From NCBI RefSeq assembly GCF_017908595.1, contig NZ_JAGKTL010000003.1:186001-250000 (forward strand): DNA of 64,000 nucleotides. Reading direction: 5' to 3'. Positions 17,923-27,362 of this stretch are shown one piece after another (the stretch's first letter is position 1; the number at the start of each line of letters is the position of its first letter). The stretch is from Rhodothermus bifroesti. Its GTDB lineage: Bacteria > Bacteroidota > Rhodothermia > Rhodothermales > Rhodothermaceae. Made by a program: the position numbers and the translations under genes. The notes beneath the pieces are model-generated. The model worked only from the letters and a program-made list of their open reading frames with translations. It was not told the DNA's origin and ran no database searches.

Positions 17923-19647
17923 TTACCTTTGTGGCGATTCGGTTCGGTGGCAGCGGAGCGGTAGAGTACCGTAACCAGGAACGTCGAGGCTTCCTTCTGC
18001 AGTCTGCCCTGTCAGCGTTAGGCGTGCTGTTACCTGGCCAAATGCGCTGGTAAAAAAGCCAAACGTCAGTTGCTGGCCTTGTAGCCGGAAGTTTTCCAGG
18101 GTGGCTGGTTGCGGCAAGGCGCTGCTGGAGATGGTACCGCTCCCCTGGCGAATGCGCAACGTGCCGTCGACGGGTCCATCTGGCGAGCTGACGGTGCAGC
18201 TCCAGGTGCCGTCGGCCGTTGGTAGTGGGGTTTCGGTTGGGGGACGTCGGGCTTCCTCAGGTGCTTTGATCTCGAAAAGTTCACCGGCTACAAAGACGTA
18301 GCGAATGCGCGTTTTTTCGTTAAACAGCGGACCATCGGTGATCACCAGATTGGCCAGTTTCCCGGGTTCAACCGTTCCTACGGCTTGATCTATACCGAGC
18401 AAGCGTGCAGCATCGATGGTCAAAGCCGCCAAGGCAGCCTCTTCCGAAAGCCCATGTTTTCCCATCGTGCGCAAATGTGCAGCAATTTTTTTCGGTTCAA
18501 CGTCGCGTGTTGAAAATCCAAAGCGCAAACCGGCTGCATGCAGGCGGCTGGCTGTCTCATAGTATTTGATGCGCTCAAGCGCTTGTCGTGCTTTCAGGTT
18601 TTGCCTTTCGGCTTCGGTATTCCGATAGTCTACAACGCGCAAATTTGGACGATACTGTGCAGCTAAGGAATCATCAGAGGGCGCGATTGCCTTAGCTGCT
18701 GTATCCCGCGGCGCTTCAGGGAGGTTGAGCGTGAGAAATAGGGGTATGTTTGACGCACGGAGCTTTTCAAGGATATCGAAGCTGCCAGCCAGACCAGCCA
18801 GTACAACAGGGAAATTCAGTTCTCGATGCAAGGCCAAAACGCGGTGAAGATCCAGTGCGTCTTCCGTGTAGAAAAACACTGGTTTTTTCCCTTCAAGCAC
18901 AGGGAAGAAGGCGGCATGCACGGCGTCGTAAGGAGGCGGCTCTAAGCCCGAGGGATTGGCTGCGTAGAGCGCGTTGAGATGGTGGCGGCGCGCTGCTTCG
19001 CGATAAAGCTGACGAAAGCGGGCCAGCACGGCCATATCGGTGGCCGGATAAACGCCACGGGCGGGCTCAAGCTGCACAAACAGCGAAGCATCACTGCGGT
19101 AGATCATGGCGTCTGCCGAGCTGCCGCGTAGAAGAACCAAGGCGCCGCGCCCGGGAAGCATGCCTTCGCGGGGTACGACATGGGCTAAGGTAAAGCCCGC
19201 GCGTCGCAACTGCTCCACCGAGGGATCATCGGGCTTAAGCAGCACGCGTACGTCACGCTCCGGGGTTAGTCCTGCGCGTTCAGGAGGTGGATTGCCTGGA
19301 TTCGCAGACCGCTGTGGGGGTGTTTCCTCCTGTTTCGGAGCCGGAATGCCTACATGGGAAAGCCCATCAATAAACCCTGCATATACAACCAGCGAATCGC
19401 CTTGAATGACAAACGCATCGGGAGGTACACTAACGTTAGGACCCACAGCCTCGATAAGGCCGTTGCGCAAGACCACGGTTCCCTGAGGAATAATGCGGCC
19501 CGGTGCGACAACAATGCGGGCTTGCGTGATTGCATAGGTACGGGTTACCACCGGGGGGGAAGGAGCTGATTCGGCAGCGCGATTTTGTGCCTGGGATGCG
19601 CTCGGAAGCGCTACCAACAAAATAAACCCAATCCTTTGGAGCAGCAT
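17923..19647 (-). CDS. Amidohydrolase-like periplasmic protein with extra C-terminal domain
   Basis: From the ATG at 19647 the protein is 574 residues with signal peptide MLLQRIGFILLVALPSASQA. A TTG 21 bases upstream is possible but would spoil the signal peptide. The amidohydrolase region runs to about residue 445 and ends with DAARLLGIDQAVGTVEPGKL. The strand-1 motif is YAGFIDGLSHVGIPAP, with one histidine at most instead of HxH. After the domain, residues about 470-574 add a small beta-rich region (GTWSCTVSSPDGPVDGTLRI) seen in similar Bacteroidota proteins. It is the first gene of the three-gene unit. Role unknown. Confidence 0.82.
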   Translation of the reverse strand: MLLQRIGFILLVALPSASQAQNRAAESAPSPPVVTRTYAITQARIVVAPGRIIPQGTVVLRNGLIEAVGPNVSVPPDAFVIQGDSLVVYAGFIDGLSHVGIPAPKQEETPPQRSANPGNPPPERAGLTPERDVRVLLKPDDPSVEQLRRAGFTLAHVVPREGMLPGRGALVLLRGSSADAMIYRSDASLFVQLEPARGVYPATDMAVLARFRQLYREAARRHHLNALYAANPSGLEPPPYDAVHAAFFPVLEGKKPVFFYTEDALDLHRVLALHRELNFPVVLAGLAGSFDILEKLRASNIPLFLTLNLPEAPRDTAAKAIAPSDDSLAAQYRPNLRVVDYRNTEAERQNLKARQALERIKYYETASRLHAAGLRFGFSTRDVEPKKIAAHLRTMGKHGLSEEAALAALTIDAARLLGIDQAVGTVEPGKLANLVITDGPLFNEKTRIRYVFVAGELFEIKAPEEARRPPTETPLPTADGTWSCTVSSPDGPVDGTLRIRQGSGTISSSALPQPATLENFRLQGQQLTFGFFTSAFGQVTARLTLTGQTAEGSLDVPGYGTLPLRCHRTESPQR

Positions 19648-19912
19648 GATCGTGATTTTTTGGCACAAGGACTAAACGGTAAGCAATCGGTAAAATATAC
19701 AGTCACAGCTGCAGCTTGTCTATACATCAAGGGAGAAAGCAGGCTAGACTACGAAAGAATACGTAGCGTATTATTCAAACTGAAAGGTGAAAAAATTTCT
19801 GCTTATGTTTTAGAGTGGAATAGGATAGATTTTACTGCGAAACTTTCTCTTTTAAGGTTCATTTATATCTTCGTCATAGTATTACAAATTTTATCTAATC
19901 TAGAGGTACGCC
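19648..19912. other. AT-rich intergenic patch upstream of the antitoxin
   Basis: About 265 bp of clearly lower GC than its surroundings, rich in A/T runs and with no convincing gene; a 111-codon frame here looks accidental. It must contain the divergent promoters of the amidohydrolase unit and the antitoxin. Such a composition shift is a common sign of acquired DNA. Confidence 0.5.
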
Positions 19913-20161
19913 ATGTATAGCACTAAGGGGATTGACGCTGTAGCCACGATTACGGAACTGCGCTCAAAGACTTCAGAGCTCGTGGAGCATGCAAAAGGTA
20001 TCGAACGAGGCATTCTCATTCAGAAGAACAATGAGCCGTACGCTGTGCTTATTAGTTACGATTTATATCTCAAACTTTTGGGAGAACAGGTAGAAGCTCC
20101 ACCGGTCTCGACGCGTCGTCGTCGGTCCCGAAAGACCTCTGCAGAGGGAGAAGTCTCTTAA
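19913..20161 (+). CDS. Phd/YefM-type antitoxin, no toxin partner
   Basis: The 82-residue protein shows the Phd/YefM fold pattern: VATITELRSKTSELVEHAKG, then ILIQKNNEPYAVLISYDLYL, with the conserved EPxAVLISYDxY strand-helix. The tail (STRRRRSRKTSAEGEVS) is short, basic and likely disordered; in true antitoxins this part folds onto the toxin. An SD (GAGGT) lies just upstream. No RelE/ParE/Doc toxin follows; the next gene is convergent and 12 bp away. It may be a solitary regulator, or its toxin has been lost. Confidence 0.8.
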   Translation: MYSTKGIDAVATITELRSKTSELVEHAKGIERGILIQKNNEPYAVLISYDLYLKLLGEQVEAPPVSTRRRRSRKTSAEGEVS

Positions 20162-20172
20162 GCGCGGTCGTT

Positions 20173-21930
20173 TTAGCGTATCGCTAGGAGTTGTTTTAAA
20201 GCTTCTACACGGGCCAGCATTGCTTCTCGATCCATGTTTTGCAGTGGCTCGGGGAGCAATTCGCGGCTCGTGCATTCTAGCGCAGCTACCAGGGTTTGCA
20301 ACTCGATCTCCAGGGGGTAGGTAGGCGGTAGGAAGTCGTCTACTACCTCCTGGAGGATTTGCGGGGTCACTTCCTCGAGGCCTTGTGCCGCAGCCCGAAA
20401 TTTAGCACGGGTTAACAAGGCTTCTAGTTCAGCGCCACTGAAGGCCCGCTCACCCTTTCGCAGGGCCGAGGGTACTTCTTCGAGCGAGAGAGGGATTCCC
20501 GTGCGGCGTAGCATAACTTCAAGCAGCTCATCACGCTCTTGTTGCGAAGAAGGATAAAAAAGTGCCAAGTGTTCTTCGGCCCGTCCTTGACGCTTGAGGT
20601 CAACAGGCATGAGATCGGGTCGTGCAGTGAGTAAAAAGAACAAGATGCGCCCGCGGTGGGCCGGGTTGCTCATGAACGAAGCAATTTGTGCAAACACGCG
20701 CTTTGACACACCTGAGTCGCCTTCTGCCTCGCGATGGCCTAAGGCGGCATCAGCCTCGTCGATCATGACCGCTACAGGCGTCATGGCTTCAAGCAGGGTG
20801 AGGATCTTTTCGAGGTTCCCCTCAGTGACGCCTTGCCACTGCGAGCGAAAGTTTTTGAGTCGGACCATAGGAATGCCAATTTCACCGGCAAAACAGGTGA
20901 TCAGAAATGTTTTGCCGGTGCCAACCGGGCCCGTTACCAAGTATCCCATGGGAAGCACCTCGTAGCGACCCTGGCGAAGCGCTTGGGCTGCTGCACGCAG
21001 GTGGGCTTTGGCCCGATGATGGCCGGCTACCATGTCGAGCGTGTACTTCGTTTCAATAAACTCTAGAAGCCCATAGGCCTCGGCTTCGATGAAGGCTTTT
21101 TTCAGCGCTACCAGACGCTCAAAACTCAGCGGCGTGTGGTTTTCCAGCACATCAGCCAAAATGGTTCGGAGCTGAATAAGGTTGAGTCCTGCTGTATGGT
21201 GGGCCAGCACAGCGGGGGACAGCTCGGAGCGTTCAAGAAACGCTTTGGTTTGGCTACCTAGATAGCTTTCGATAAAGCTTTGCCGCACCTTTTCGTCGGG
21301 TAAAGGCAGGCGCAGCGCAGCGGTGTAGGGATTTTGCACCAACTGGCGGTGCAGATCGGTTAGGTTCTCTGTGATCAGGCATAGTGTAAAATCGCTTTGC
21401 AGCAGCAGGGGGTCATGCGACCACTTAAGCAGAAAAACCAACGCATCGCGATCTTCGCTGCTAGCAAAGGCGCCCTCTGTGGCAGGCACAATGGTTTCGG
21501 CATAGTCAATGATGCAGGCGATGCGGCGACCTTCGGCTAGGCGCAGCCGGAAGTAACGTTCCAGCAGCGTAAAGACCCGCACAGGGTCGCGTGGAAGCTG
21601 TCGGGCGTAGCTGCTACCATACAGTTGATCAAAGCCTTCCAGTGCACGGAAAAAGTCTTCGCGCGTAGCTGGGTTGGCAAACTGCAAGCCTGTCGAGCGG
21701 TCATAAAAAAGCACCAGATCGCGGGGCGCAAACAAATCGTCGCGCAGAAAGTCCCGCAACGGGACGTAACGAAAGCCATCGGGTTCGGGTAGCGGAATTA
21801 AATCGCGCACGTTGCCGTGCAAGATGAACTGGTTCGTTGTTTTCGTAAAGTAGCGGCGCGCCAGTTCTTGTACCCATTCCGGATAGAGCGGAAGCAGCGC
21901 GTCTACACTGGCTGGGGTTAGCGTGTTCAT
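20173..21930 (-). CDS. AAA-family ATPase with degenerate N-terminal AAA module
   Basis: Starting at the ATG at 21930 gives 585 residues. Residues about 30-290 look like a degenerate AAA module, with NQFILHGNVRDLIPLPE and a Walker-B-like RIACIIDYAETIV but no P-loop. The C-terminal module is intact: Walker A GPVGTGKT (near residue 335), Walker B PVAVMIDEADAALG, then a sensor-like FFLLTARPDLMPVDLKRQGR, and a helical lid to residue about 510. This resembles FtsH/Cdc48-like single-active-ring ATPases without a protease domain. Client unknown. Stand-alone on the minus strand, convergent with the antitoxin. Confidence 0.85.
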   Translation of the reverse strand: MNTLTPASVDALLPLYPEWVQELARRYFTKTTNQFILHGNVRDLIPLPEPDGFRYVPLRDFLRDDLFAPRDLVLFYDRSTGLQFANPATREDFFRALEGFDQLYGSSYARQLPRDPVRVFTLLERYFRLRLAEGRRIACIIDYAETIVPATEGAFASSEDRDALVFLLKWSHDPLLLQSDFTLCLITENLTDLHRQLVQNPYTAALRLPLPDEKVRQSFIESYLGSQTKAFLERSELSPAVLAHHTAGLNLIQLRTILADVLENHTPLSFERLVALKKAFIEAEAYGLLEFIETKYTLDMVAGHHRAKAHLRAAAQALRQGRYEVLPMGYLVTGPVGTGKTFLITCFAGEIGIPMVRLKNFRSQWQGVTEGNLEKILTLLEAMTPVAVMIDEADAALGHREAEGDSGVSKRVFAQIASFMSNPAHRGRILFFLLTARPDLMPVDLKRQGRAEEHLALFYPSSQQERDELLEVMLRRTGIPLSLEEVPSALRKGERAFSGAELEALLTRAKFRAAAQGLEEVTPQILQEVVDDFLPPTYPLEIELQTLVAALECTSRELLPEPLQNMDREAMLARVEALKQLLAIR

Positions 21931-22099
21931 GGTAGGTCGCAAGATTAGAGCATGTACGCTGCTTACGAGCAAAGCATAAAAGCTGATTCACGAGGATACG
22001 CCCATGGCGTGGTCAAACTTGTGCAGGTAGTCTCTAAGGTTAAACTTTAGCCTATGCTAAAGGCTCTTTTACCTTTAGGGAATCAGTATTGGGGGCAGT

Positions 22100-22137
22100 A
22101 CAAAAATAAATGTGCCCCTCCCTTATAAGGGAGGGGC
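22100..22137 (-). terminator. Terminator of the aldolase gene
   Basis: Bases 22114-22137 form a perfect palindrome: 12-base arms GCCCCTCCCTTA and TAAGGGAGGGGC with no spacer, so 4 or so central bases form the loop. On the minus strand it is followed by a T-rich run (complement of 22100-22113), and it lies 25 bp past the aldolase stop. A clear intrinsic terminator. Confidence 0.88.
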
Positions 22138-22161
22138 GAAGAAGGAGGGAAAAAGTGTTGT

Positions 22162-23244
22162 TTAGGCGATGGTGATTTCAGTATTCAAATACACATCCTG
22201 GATCGCGTGCAGCAGGGCAACGCCTTCTGACATGGGGCGCTGAAAGGCTTTACGTCCTGAGATGAGCCCCATACCCCCAGCCCGTTTGTTGATTACGGCT
22301 GTGCGCACCGCCTCTCGCAGGTCGTCTTTTCCCTTAGACCCTCCCCCGGAGTTGATGAGGCCGCAGCGGCCCATGTAGCAGTTGGCTACCTGGTAGCGTG
22401 TTAGGTCGATGGGGTGTTCACTGGTCAGCTCGGTGTAGATGCGCTCGTCCAGCTTACCGTAGCTTGAGTCGCCGGTATTCAGGGCCTTGTAGCCGCCATT
22501 GTGCGTGGGCTGCTTTTGCTTAATGATGTCAGCTTCGATGGTTACGCCCAGATGGTTGGCTTGGCCTGTAAGGTCTGCAGCCGTTTCGTGGTTGACACCG
22601 TTGACTTTGAAGGCGTTATTGCGCAGGTAGCACCAAAGAATCGTCACCATCCCCAGTTCGTGGGCATAAGCGAACGCTTCGCTGACTTCTTGAAGCTGGC
22701 GACGCGATTCCGGTGAACCAAAGTAGACCGTGGCCCCTACCCCCAGGCAGCCCATGTTCCAGGCGTCCTTAACACGGGCAAACAAAATCTGGTCGTAAGT
22801 ATTGGGGTAGGTGAGCAATTCGTTGTGGTTGAGCTTTAAAATGAAGGGAATCTTGTGGGCGTACTTGCGGGCCACGGCCCCCAACACGCCAAATGTTGTG
22901 GCTACCGCATTGCAGCCGCCTTCAATAGCCAAGCGAACGATGTTTTCGGGATCAAAATATTCCGGATTTTTGGCAAAGCTGGCGCCTGCGCTGTGCTCAA
23001 TGCCTTGGTCGACAGGTAAGATCGACAGGTAGCCCGTGCCGGCCAGCCGGCCTGTATTGAACAGCTCCTGCATGGCGCGGAGCACCCGCGGATTGCGATC
23101 GGAGTCCTTCCAGACCCGATCGACAAAGTCCGGTCCGGGCAAATGCAGCATTTCTTTAGGGATTGTGGTACACCGATGCTCGAGAAGGTATTCGGCTTCG
23201 TCGCCCAACAGCTCGGCAATACGGGACGTTGTGACCTCAACCAT
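22162..23244 (-). CDS. fbaB: Fructose-bisphosphate aldolase class I (DhnA/FbaB type)
   Basis: The ATG at 23244 gives 360 residues beginning [21 protein letters not shown] longer frame exists but its extra 32 residues are not protein-like. Characteristic blocks are [53 protein letters not shown] and the Schiff-base region [16 protein letters not shown]. The enzyme splits fructose 1,6-bisphosphate to DHAP and glyceraldehyde 3-phosphate without metal. The DhnA-type is unrelated in sequence to vertebrate class I aldolase. It stands alone, with a strong terminator downstream. Confidence 0.95.
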   Translation of the reverse strand: MVEVTTSRIAELLGDEAEYLLEHRCTTIPKEMLHLPGPDFVDRVWKDSDRNPRVLRAMQELFNTGRLAGTGYLSILPVDQGIEHSAGASFAKNPEYFDPENIVRLAIEGGCNAVATTFGVLGAVARKYAHKIPFILKLNHNELLTYPNTYDQILFARVKDAWNMGCLGVGATVYFGSPESRRQLQEVSEAFAYAHELGMVTILWCYLRNNAFKVNGVNHETAADLTGQANHLGVTIEADIIKQKQPTHNGGYKALNTGDSSYGKLDERIYTELTSEHPIDLTRYQVANCYMGRCGLINSGGGSKGKDDLREAVRTAVINKRAGGMGLISGRKAFQRPMSEGVALLHAIQDVYLNTEITIA

Positions 23245-23371
23245 GATGGCTTTCGGATGGTTTGTGTTCGGCGTTGATGGACTATAAACATAATACCCGA
23301 AAGGGGATAAAAACGATTCCTTAAGCACGCTTCTTCGCAAAGCACCCGTGAAGGAATGCGCTTTCGGTGCC

Positions 23372-24418
23372 TTAGGCTCTGGTCAGTCGCACCTCAGGGG
23401 GTAGCCGCTCAGGTTCAAAGAGCACTTTGGGCAGCCAAGAGGCTAAAAGCGGTGCAAAGAGCAAGCCACGTGAACCCAGCGCTGAAAAAAGCCAGACCCG
23501 CCGCCGGCTTGGTAGAGGGCTAAGTACGGGTAAGGGTTGCAAGGGACGAATAACGCGTACGCCTACCCAGGCTTCTTTAAATGTTGCACGTGCTATAGCA
23601 GGTACCCAGTAGGCGGCTTGTTCCTGCAATTGAAGGCTTTGGGCTGGTGAGGGCGCTAAGCTGGAGAATGTGAGCTCATAGGAGCTCCCTACATGCAAGT
23701 GATCTGGCCCAAAAACCACATGGACGTTGGCTACAACCGGCGGTAAATGGCCGAGTTCTGGAAGGCTGCTGAGCGCGATCGCTTGTCCCTTAACCCCCTG
23801 AAGGGGCAGCCGTGCCAGTTCTGGGTGGCGCACGTAGCCATAGCCTGGAGCAAGCACGACGTAGTCAAACGTATACGCTGCGCCGTTGGCTGCCTGGAGC
23901 ACGACTTCCGTGGCCGTTTCTTGCCAATCAAGGATTTCTACGCCGCGATGTACTGGTACGCCAGCATGCGCCAATAAGCTTTGGATCAACGTGGCGACGG
24001 GAACCAGAAGGCCGCTGGGGATCCACAGAGCTCCATAGGGGGCATGTACTTGCGGAAAGTGGTCGCGGACGGCTTCGGGCGCAAGCCAAGAGGCCCACTG
24101 TGGGTAGCGGCGCGCTGCTTCCTGAAAATCGGTATATTGACGCGCTTCAAAGGCCACCCGCAGCAGTCCTCGTTGCACACGTACGCCAGTGGCCTCGAGC
24201 AAGCGCTCTAGCGCCTGAAGCGCTTCTTCATGGCGCCAGTTGGGGCGTGCACGCCGCGTCATGAGCGGATGAACCAGTCCGCCTTGGGCACGAAACGCTT
24301 CGGCTTGGGACGAACTTGCCTCAAAAACGGTTACAGTTGCATAAGGTGCAAGAGCGAAGGCTGCACACGCGCCCGCAAGGCCAGCGCCCACAACAGCAAT
24401 CCGAGGTGAAGCTTGCAT
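23372..24418 (-). CDS. FAD-dependent oxidoreductase, MnmC C-terminal-domain-like
   Basis: The 348-residue protein begins with a dinucleotide-binding motif ([20 protein letters not shown]). It belongs to the DAO family. The blocks [36 protein letters not shown] and especially [17 protein letters not shown] resemble the FAD domain of MnmC, which removes the carboxymethyl group of cmnm5s2U in tRNA. Here it is free-standing, without the methyltransferase half. It is divergent from thiO, which is from the same superfamily, so a relation to thiamine synthesis cannot be excluded. A stand-alone MnmC2-like role is my preferred but unproven reading. Confidence 0.75.
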   Translation of the reverse strand: MQASPRIAVVGAGLAGACAAFALAPYATVTVFEASSSQAEAFRAQGGLVHPLMTRRARPNWRHEEALQALERLLEATGVRVQRGLLRVAFEARQYTDFQEAARRYPQWASWLAPEAVRDHFPQVHAPYGALWIPSGLLVPVATLIQSLLAHAGVPVHRGVEILDWQETATEVVLQAANGAAYTFDYVVLAPGYGYVRHPELARLPLQGVKGQAIALSSLPELGHLPPVVANVHVVFGPDHLHVGSSYELTFSSLAPSPAQSLQLQEQAAYWVPAIARATFKEAWVGVRVIRPLQPLPVLSPLPSRRRVWLFSALGSRGLLFAPLLASWLPKVLFEPERLPPEVRLTRA

Positions 24419-24434
24419 GATTTTCCCACTACGA

Positions 24435-24464
24435 TTGAACCCGTAGCAAGGGCGACGTTATACT
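24435..24464 (+). promoter_or_regulatory. Candidate promoter for the thiamine cluster
   Basis: TTGAAC at 24435-24440 and TATACT at 24459-24464 are separated by 18 bp, about 40 bp before the thiO ATG. The leader is too short for a TPP riboswitch and shows none of its conserved CUGAGA-type segments. Confidence 0.5.
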
Positions 24465-24504
24465 TTAAAAGTGTCCTCTGTCCGAAAAACTTGCTACATA
24501 CGCC

Positions 24505-25632
24505 ATGTCACAGCAACCGGTTTGCATCGTAGGCGGCGGCGTGATTGGCTTGGCCATTGGTTGGGAACTGGCCCGCCAGGGAAAGACGGTATTGCTGCTC
24601 GAGCGAAGCCAGGTAGGCCGTGCAGCTTCGTGGGCTTCGGCCGGTATGCTGGCGCCTGACGCCGAGATTCAGTTTGAAGAGCCTGAGCTCTATCAGTTTA
24701 GTAAAGAAAGTTTACGGCGCTGGCCCGACTATGCACAGGCACTCGAAGCTGCTAGCGGTCTTTCGATCGACCTGCGTACGGAAGGTGCGCTCATGGTGGC
24801 ACCCGACCGCGACAGTGCTGAGGCCTACCGCCGCATCTATCGCTTTGCGAAAGAGCAAGGGCTCAACGTCGCGTGGTTGAGTGGGGAAGAGGCGCTGGCG
24901 TTGGAGCCGTTTCTAGCACCACGGTTGGCCGGGGCGATTCATGCACCGGAGACCTATCAAGTCGATAACCGACGGCTGGTCGAAGCCTTGCGCATTGCTT
25001 TTGAAAAAGCAGGCGGACAAATCCGTGAGCAAACACCTGTGGTCGCCATTGAGCCCGATGTGAAACGGCCGGTGGTACGCACCGCTCAAGGAGAGCGCAT
25101 TGAAGCCGAAGTGGTGATCTTAGCTGCCGGCGCTTGGTCAGGTGAAATCGAAGGGTTAGGCTGGAAGCCGCCGCTGCGGCCGATTAAGGGACAGGTCATT
25201 GTGCTAAGCATTGAACCTCCTTTTGGGCTGCGTTATGTGGTCCGTGGACCAGATGCCTACCTGGTACCTAAGCGGGATGGGCGATTGATTGTGGGGGCAA
25301 CCATGGAAGAAATGGGATTCGACACGCGCGTTACGGCCGGAGGGCTATACCGACTGCTGGAGGGCGCTTGGGAGCTCGTGCCTGGCATTTATGATCTACC
25401 TGTACAGGAAGTTTTAGCTGGACTCCGACCTGGAACGCGCGACAACCGACCGCTGCTGGGCTACGGAGCACCAGGCACGGTGCTGGCTACCGGACACTAC
25501 CGCCACGGCATTCTCCTGACGCCAATCACTGCCCAGGAAATTGCCCACCTGGTGCTTACTGGAGAAACCTCCGACTGGATAGCCCCGTTTTCCCCTGAGC
25601 GATTCCTAACGGCTTCTGAGACCTTGCCATGA
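24505..25632 (+). CDS. thiO: Glycine oxidase ThiO
   Basis: The 375-residue flavoprotein has an N-terminal FAD-binding motif (VCIVGGGVIGLAIGWELARQ) and the ThiO pattern GRAASWASAGMLAPDAEIQF. Further blocks are VVILAAGAWSGEIEGL and, near the end, LLGYGAPGTVLATGHYRHGI. It oxidises glycine to the imine needed for thiazole formation, using oxygen; this points to an aerobic lifestyle, since anaerobes use the radical enzyme ThiH instead. Its stop overlaps the thiS start (ATGA), and it leads the thiOSGED unit. Confidence 0.94.
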   Translation: MSQQPVCIVGGGVIGLAIGWELARQGKTVLLLERSQVGRAASWASAGMLAPDAEIQFEEPELYQFSKESLRRWPDYAQALEAASGLSIDLRTEGALMVAPDRDSAEAYRRIYRFAKEQGLNVAWLSGEEALALEPFLAPRLAGAIHAPETYQVDNRRLVEALRIAFEKAGGQIREQTPVVAIEPDVKRPVVRTAQGERIEAEVVILAAGAWSGEIEGLGWKPPLRPIKGQVIVLSIEPPFGLRYVVRGPDAYLVPKRDGRLIVGATMEEMGFDTRVTAGGLYRLLEGAWELVPGIYDLPVQEVLAGLRPGTRDNRPLLGYGAPGTVLATGHYRHGILLTPITAQEIAHLVLTGETSDWIAPFSPERFLTASETLP

Positions 25633-25859
25633 GTGCGCTGACCGAGTCGATGCCCATTGTACTCAACGGTGAACCGTATGAAGTGCCGGCAGGTATGTCG
25701 ATTGCGGACCTGCTGTGGCATCTAGAAATGGATCCTGAGACGGTGCGCGGCATTGCCGTAGCGGTCAACGACGAAGTGGTGCGCCGCGCGCAATGGGCCG
25801 AGGTGCGCCTTCAGCCTGGCGATCGGGTTGAACTGGTAACTGCCCGCCAAGGCGGATAA
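25629..25859 (+). CDS. thiS: Sulfur carrier protein ThiS
   Basis: The 76-residue ubiquitin-like protein ends in the diagnostic Gly-Gly ([10 protein letters not shown]), which is adenylated and thiocarboxylated to carry sulfur to the thiazole. The N-terminal [20 protein letters not shown] and central [16 protein letters not shown] match ThiS. It overlaps thiO by 4 bases and precedes thiG by 13. The adenylating partner ThiF/MoeB is not in this window. Confidence 0.93.
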   Translation: MSALTESMPIVLNGEPYEVPAGMSIADLLWHLEMDPETVRGIAVAVNDEVVRRAQWAEVRLQPGDRVELVTARQGG

Positions 25860-25872
25860 TCCTACGTTAGCC

Positions 25873-26691
25873 ATGAAACCTTTGCCGATTGAGGGGGACG
25901 TACTGCAGCTGGCCGATGAGCCGCTCCGCATTGGGCCCCTAACGTTACATTCGCGGCTGCTGATGGGCTCCAGCGGCTATCCCAATGTGCAGACAATGCT
26001 TGAGGCGCTCAAAGCTGCTGGTGCCGAGCTGGTGACCGTAGCGATTCGCCGCATCAATCTTAAAGACCGCTCCGAAGAAAGTCTGCTTGCCCTACTAGAG
26101 CGTCACGGCTACACGGTGCTGCCCAATACGGCGGGTTGCTACACAGCCCGAGAGGCGGTTTTGGTAGCTGAACTCGCCCGCGAAGCCTTAGCGACCAATC
26201 TGATCAAGCTCGAAGTTATTGGCGACGACGAAACGCTGCTGCCTGATGTCGAACAGCTCCTAAAAGCAGCACGGGAGCTTATTGAACGTGATTTTGTGGT
26301 ACTGGCCTACACGAACGACGATCCGATTACCTGCCGCAAACTAGCCGATCTGGGTTGCGCAGCCGTTATGCCTTTGGCTTCCCCAATCGGGAGTGGCATG
26401 GGGGTGGTCAATCCGTACAACCTGCACCTGATTCGCGAGCTCATTGACGATGTCCCTCTAATTGTTGATGCGGGCATCGGCACAGCCAGTGATGCTGCCA
26501 TGGCTATGGAGTTGGGCTACGATGGCGTACTGGTCAACTCGGCGATATCTCAGGCCGAGCATCCCGTGCTCATGGCCCGTGCTGTTCGCTATGCGGTCGA
26601 AGCTGGCCGGTTGGCCTTTAAAGCCGGACGTATGCCCCGACGCTTTTATGCCCGACCCTCTTCACCGCTGGAAGGGCGCGTAGGGCATTAA
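25873..26691 (+). CDS. thiG: Thiazole synthase
   Basis: The 272-residue TIM-barrel protein has [32 protein letters not shown], the Schiff-base lysine region [20 protein letters not shown], and the phosphate-binding [20 protein letters not shown] and [15 protein letters not shown]. It condenses DXP, the ThiS thiocarboxylate and dehydroglycine into the thiazole phosphate of thiamine. It lies between thiS and thiE with short gaps, and its length is normal. Confidence 0.96.
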   Translation: MKPLPIEGDVLQLADEPLRIGPLTLHSRLLMGSSGYPNVQTMLEALKAAGAELVTVAIRRINLKDRSEESLLALLERHGYTVLPNTAGCYTAREAVLVAELAREALATNLIKLEVIGDDETLLPDVEQLLKAARELIERDFVVLAYTNDDPITCRKLADLGCAAVMPLASPIGSGMGVVNPYNLHLIRELIDDVPLIVDAGIGTASDAAMAMELGYDGVLVNSAISQAEHPVLMARAVRYAVEAGRLAFKAGRMPRRFYARPSSPLEGRVGH

Positions 26692-26696
26692 GGCTC

Positions 26697-27362
26697 ATGA
26701 ACGTTTCGTTACCTCGCTTGCTGTTGATTGCCGATCGGTTCACAGATCCAAAGCGGGCTGATCGGGTGGCGCAAGCTGTTGCTGCTGGTGTGGCTTGGGT
26801 GCAACTTCGTGACCACAGCGTCGATGTCTTTACCTTTGCGCGTGTTGCCAAAGAATTGGTAGGCAGGCTGCGCGCGCTGCGGCCTGAGGTACTTGTTACG
26901 GTGAACACGCACGTGGCTCTTGCTCAGCAGCTGGGTTTGGGCGTGCACGTTGGCCTGCGGGGGCCCTCGGTAGCCGAAGCGCGGCGCCAAGTGGGTTCCC
27001 AGCTGCTTTTGGGCTACTCGGCGCACGATGTGGCTTCGGCCCAACAGGCGGCTTCCGAGGGCGCCGATTATGTGGTTTTTAGCCCGGTTTTTGCTACCCG
27101 CAGCAAACCTGAACGTCCCCCTGCCGGACTAGAGGCGCTAAAAGCGGTCTGCCAGAATGTATGCATCCCTGTAGTGGCCTTGGGAGGGATTACCCCAGAG
27201 CGCGTGTCAGACTGTTTGCAACAGGGCGCCTACGGCGTGGCCGTCGTCTCCGCTATTTTGGAGGCCCCGGATCCTAAGCAAGCCGTTCGGGCGTTTTTAG
27301 ATGCATGCAAAAGCCTAGACCACACGCTATGCAACCCCAAACACGACCCCTTCCCCCTGTAG
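26697..27362 (+). CDS. thiE: Thiamine-phosphate synthase (ThiE/TenI family)
   Basis: The 221-residue TIM barrel shows GVAWVQLRDHSVDVFTFAR, GVHVGLRGPSVAEARRQVG, GYSAHDVASAQQAASEGADY, VVFSPVFATRSKP and VVALGGITPERV, the standard ThiE/TenI series. ThiE joins HMP-PP and thiazole phosphate to thiamine phosphate. TenI is a close aminase-type relative that aromatises the thiazole; the weak N-terminal pyrophosphate-binding region leaves some doubt between the two. The adjacent thiD favours a biosynthetic role. Its end overlaps the start of thiD by about 34 bases. Confidence 0.82.
   Translation: MNVSLPRLLLIADRFTDPKRADRVAQAVAAGVAWVQLRDHSVDVFTFARVAKELVGRLRALRPEVLVTVNTHVALAQQLGLGVHVGLRGPSVAEARRQVGSQLLLGYSAHDVASAQQAASEGADYVVFSPVFATRSKPERPPAGLEALKAVCQNVCIPVVALGGITPERVSDCLQQGAYGVAVVSAILEAPDPKQAVRAFLDACKSLDHTLCNPKHDPFPL

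Noticed and set aside
19585-19920. 111-codon plus-strand frame before the antitoxin
   Set aside because: AT-rich, no family resemblance, overlaps the start of the amidohydrolase and the antitoxin start; looks accidental.
24419-24504. TPP riboswitch upstream of thiO
   Set aside because: Leader too short and none of the conserved TPP-aptamer segments are visible.
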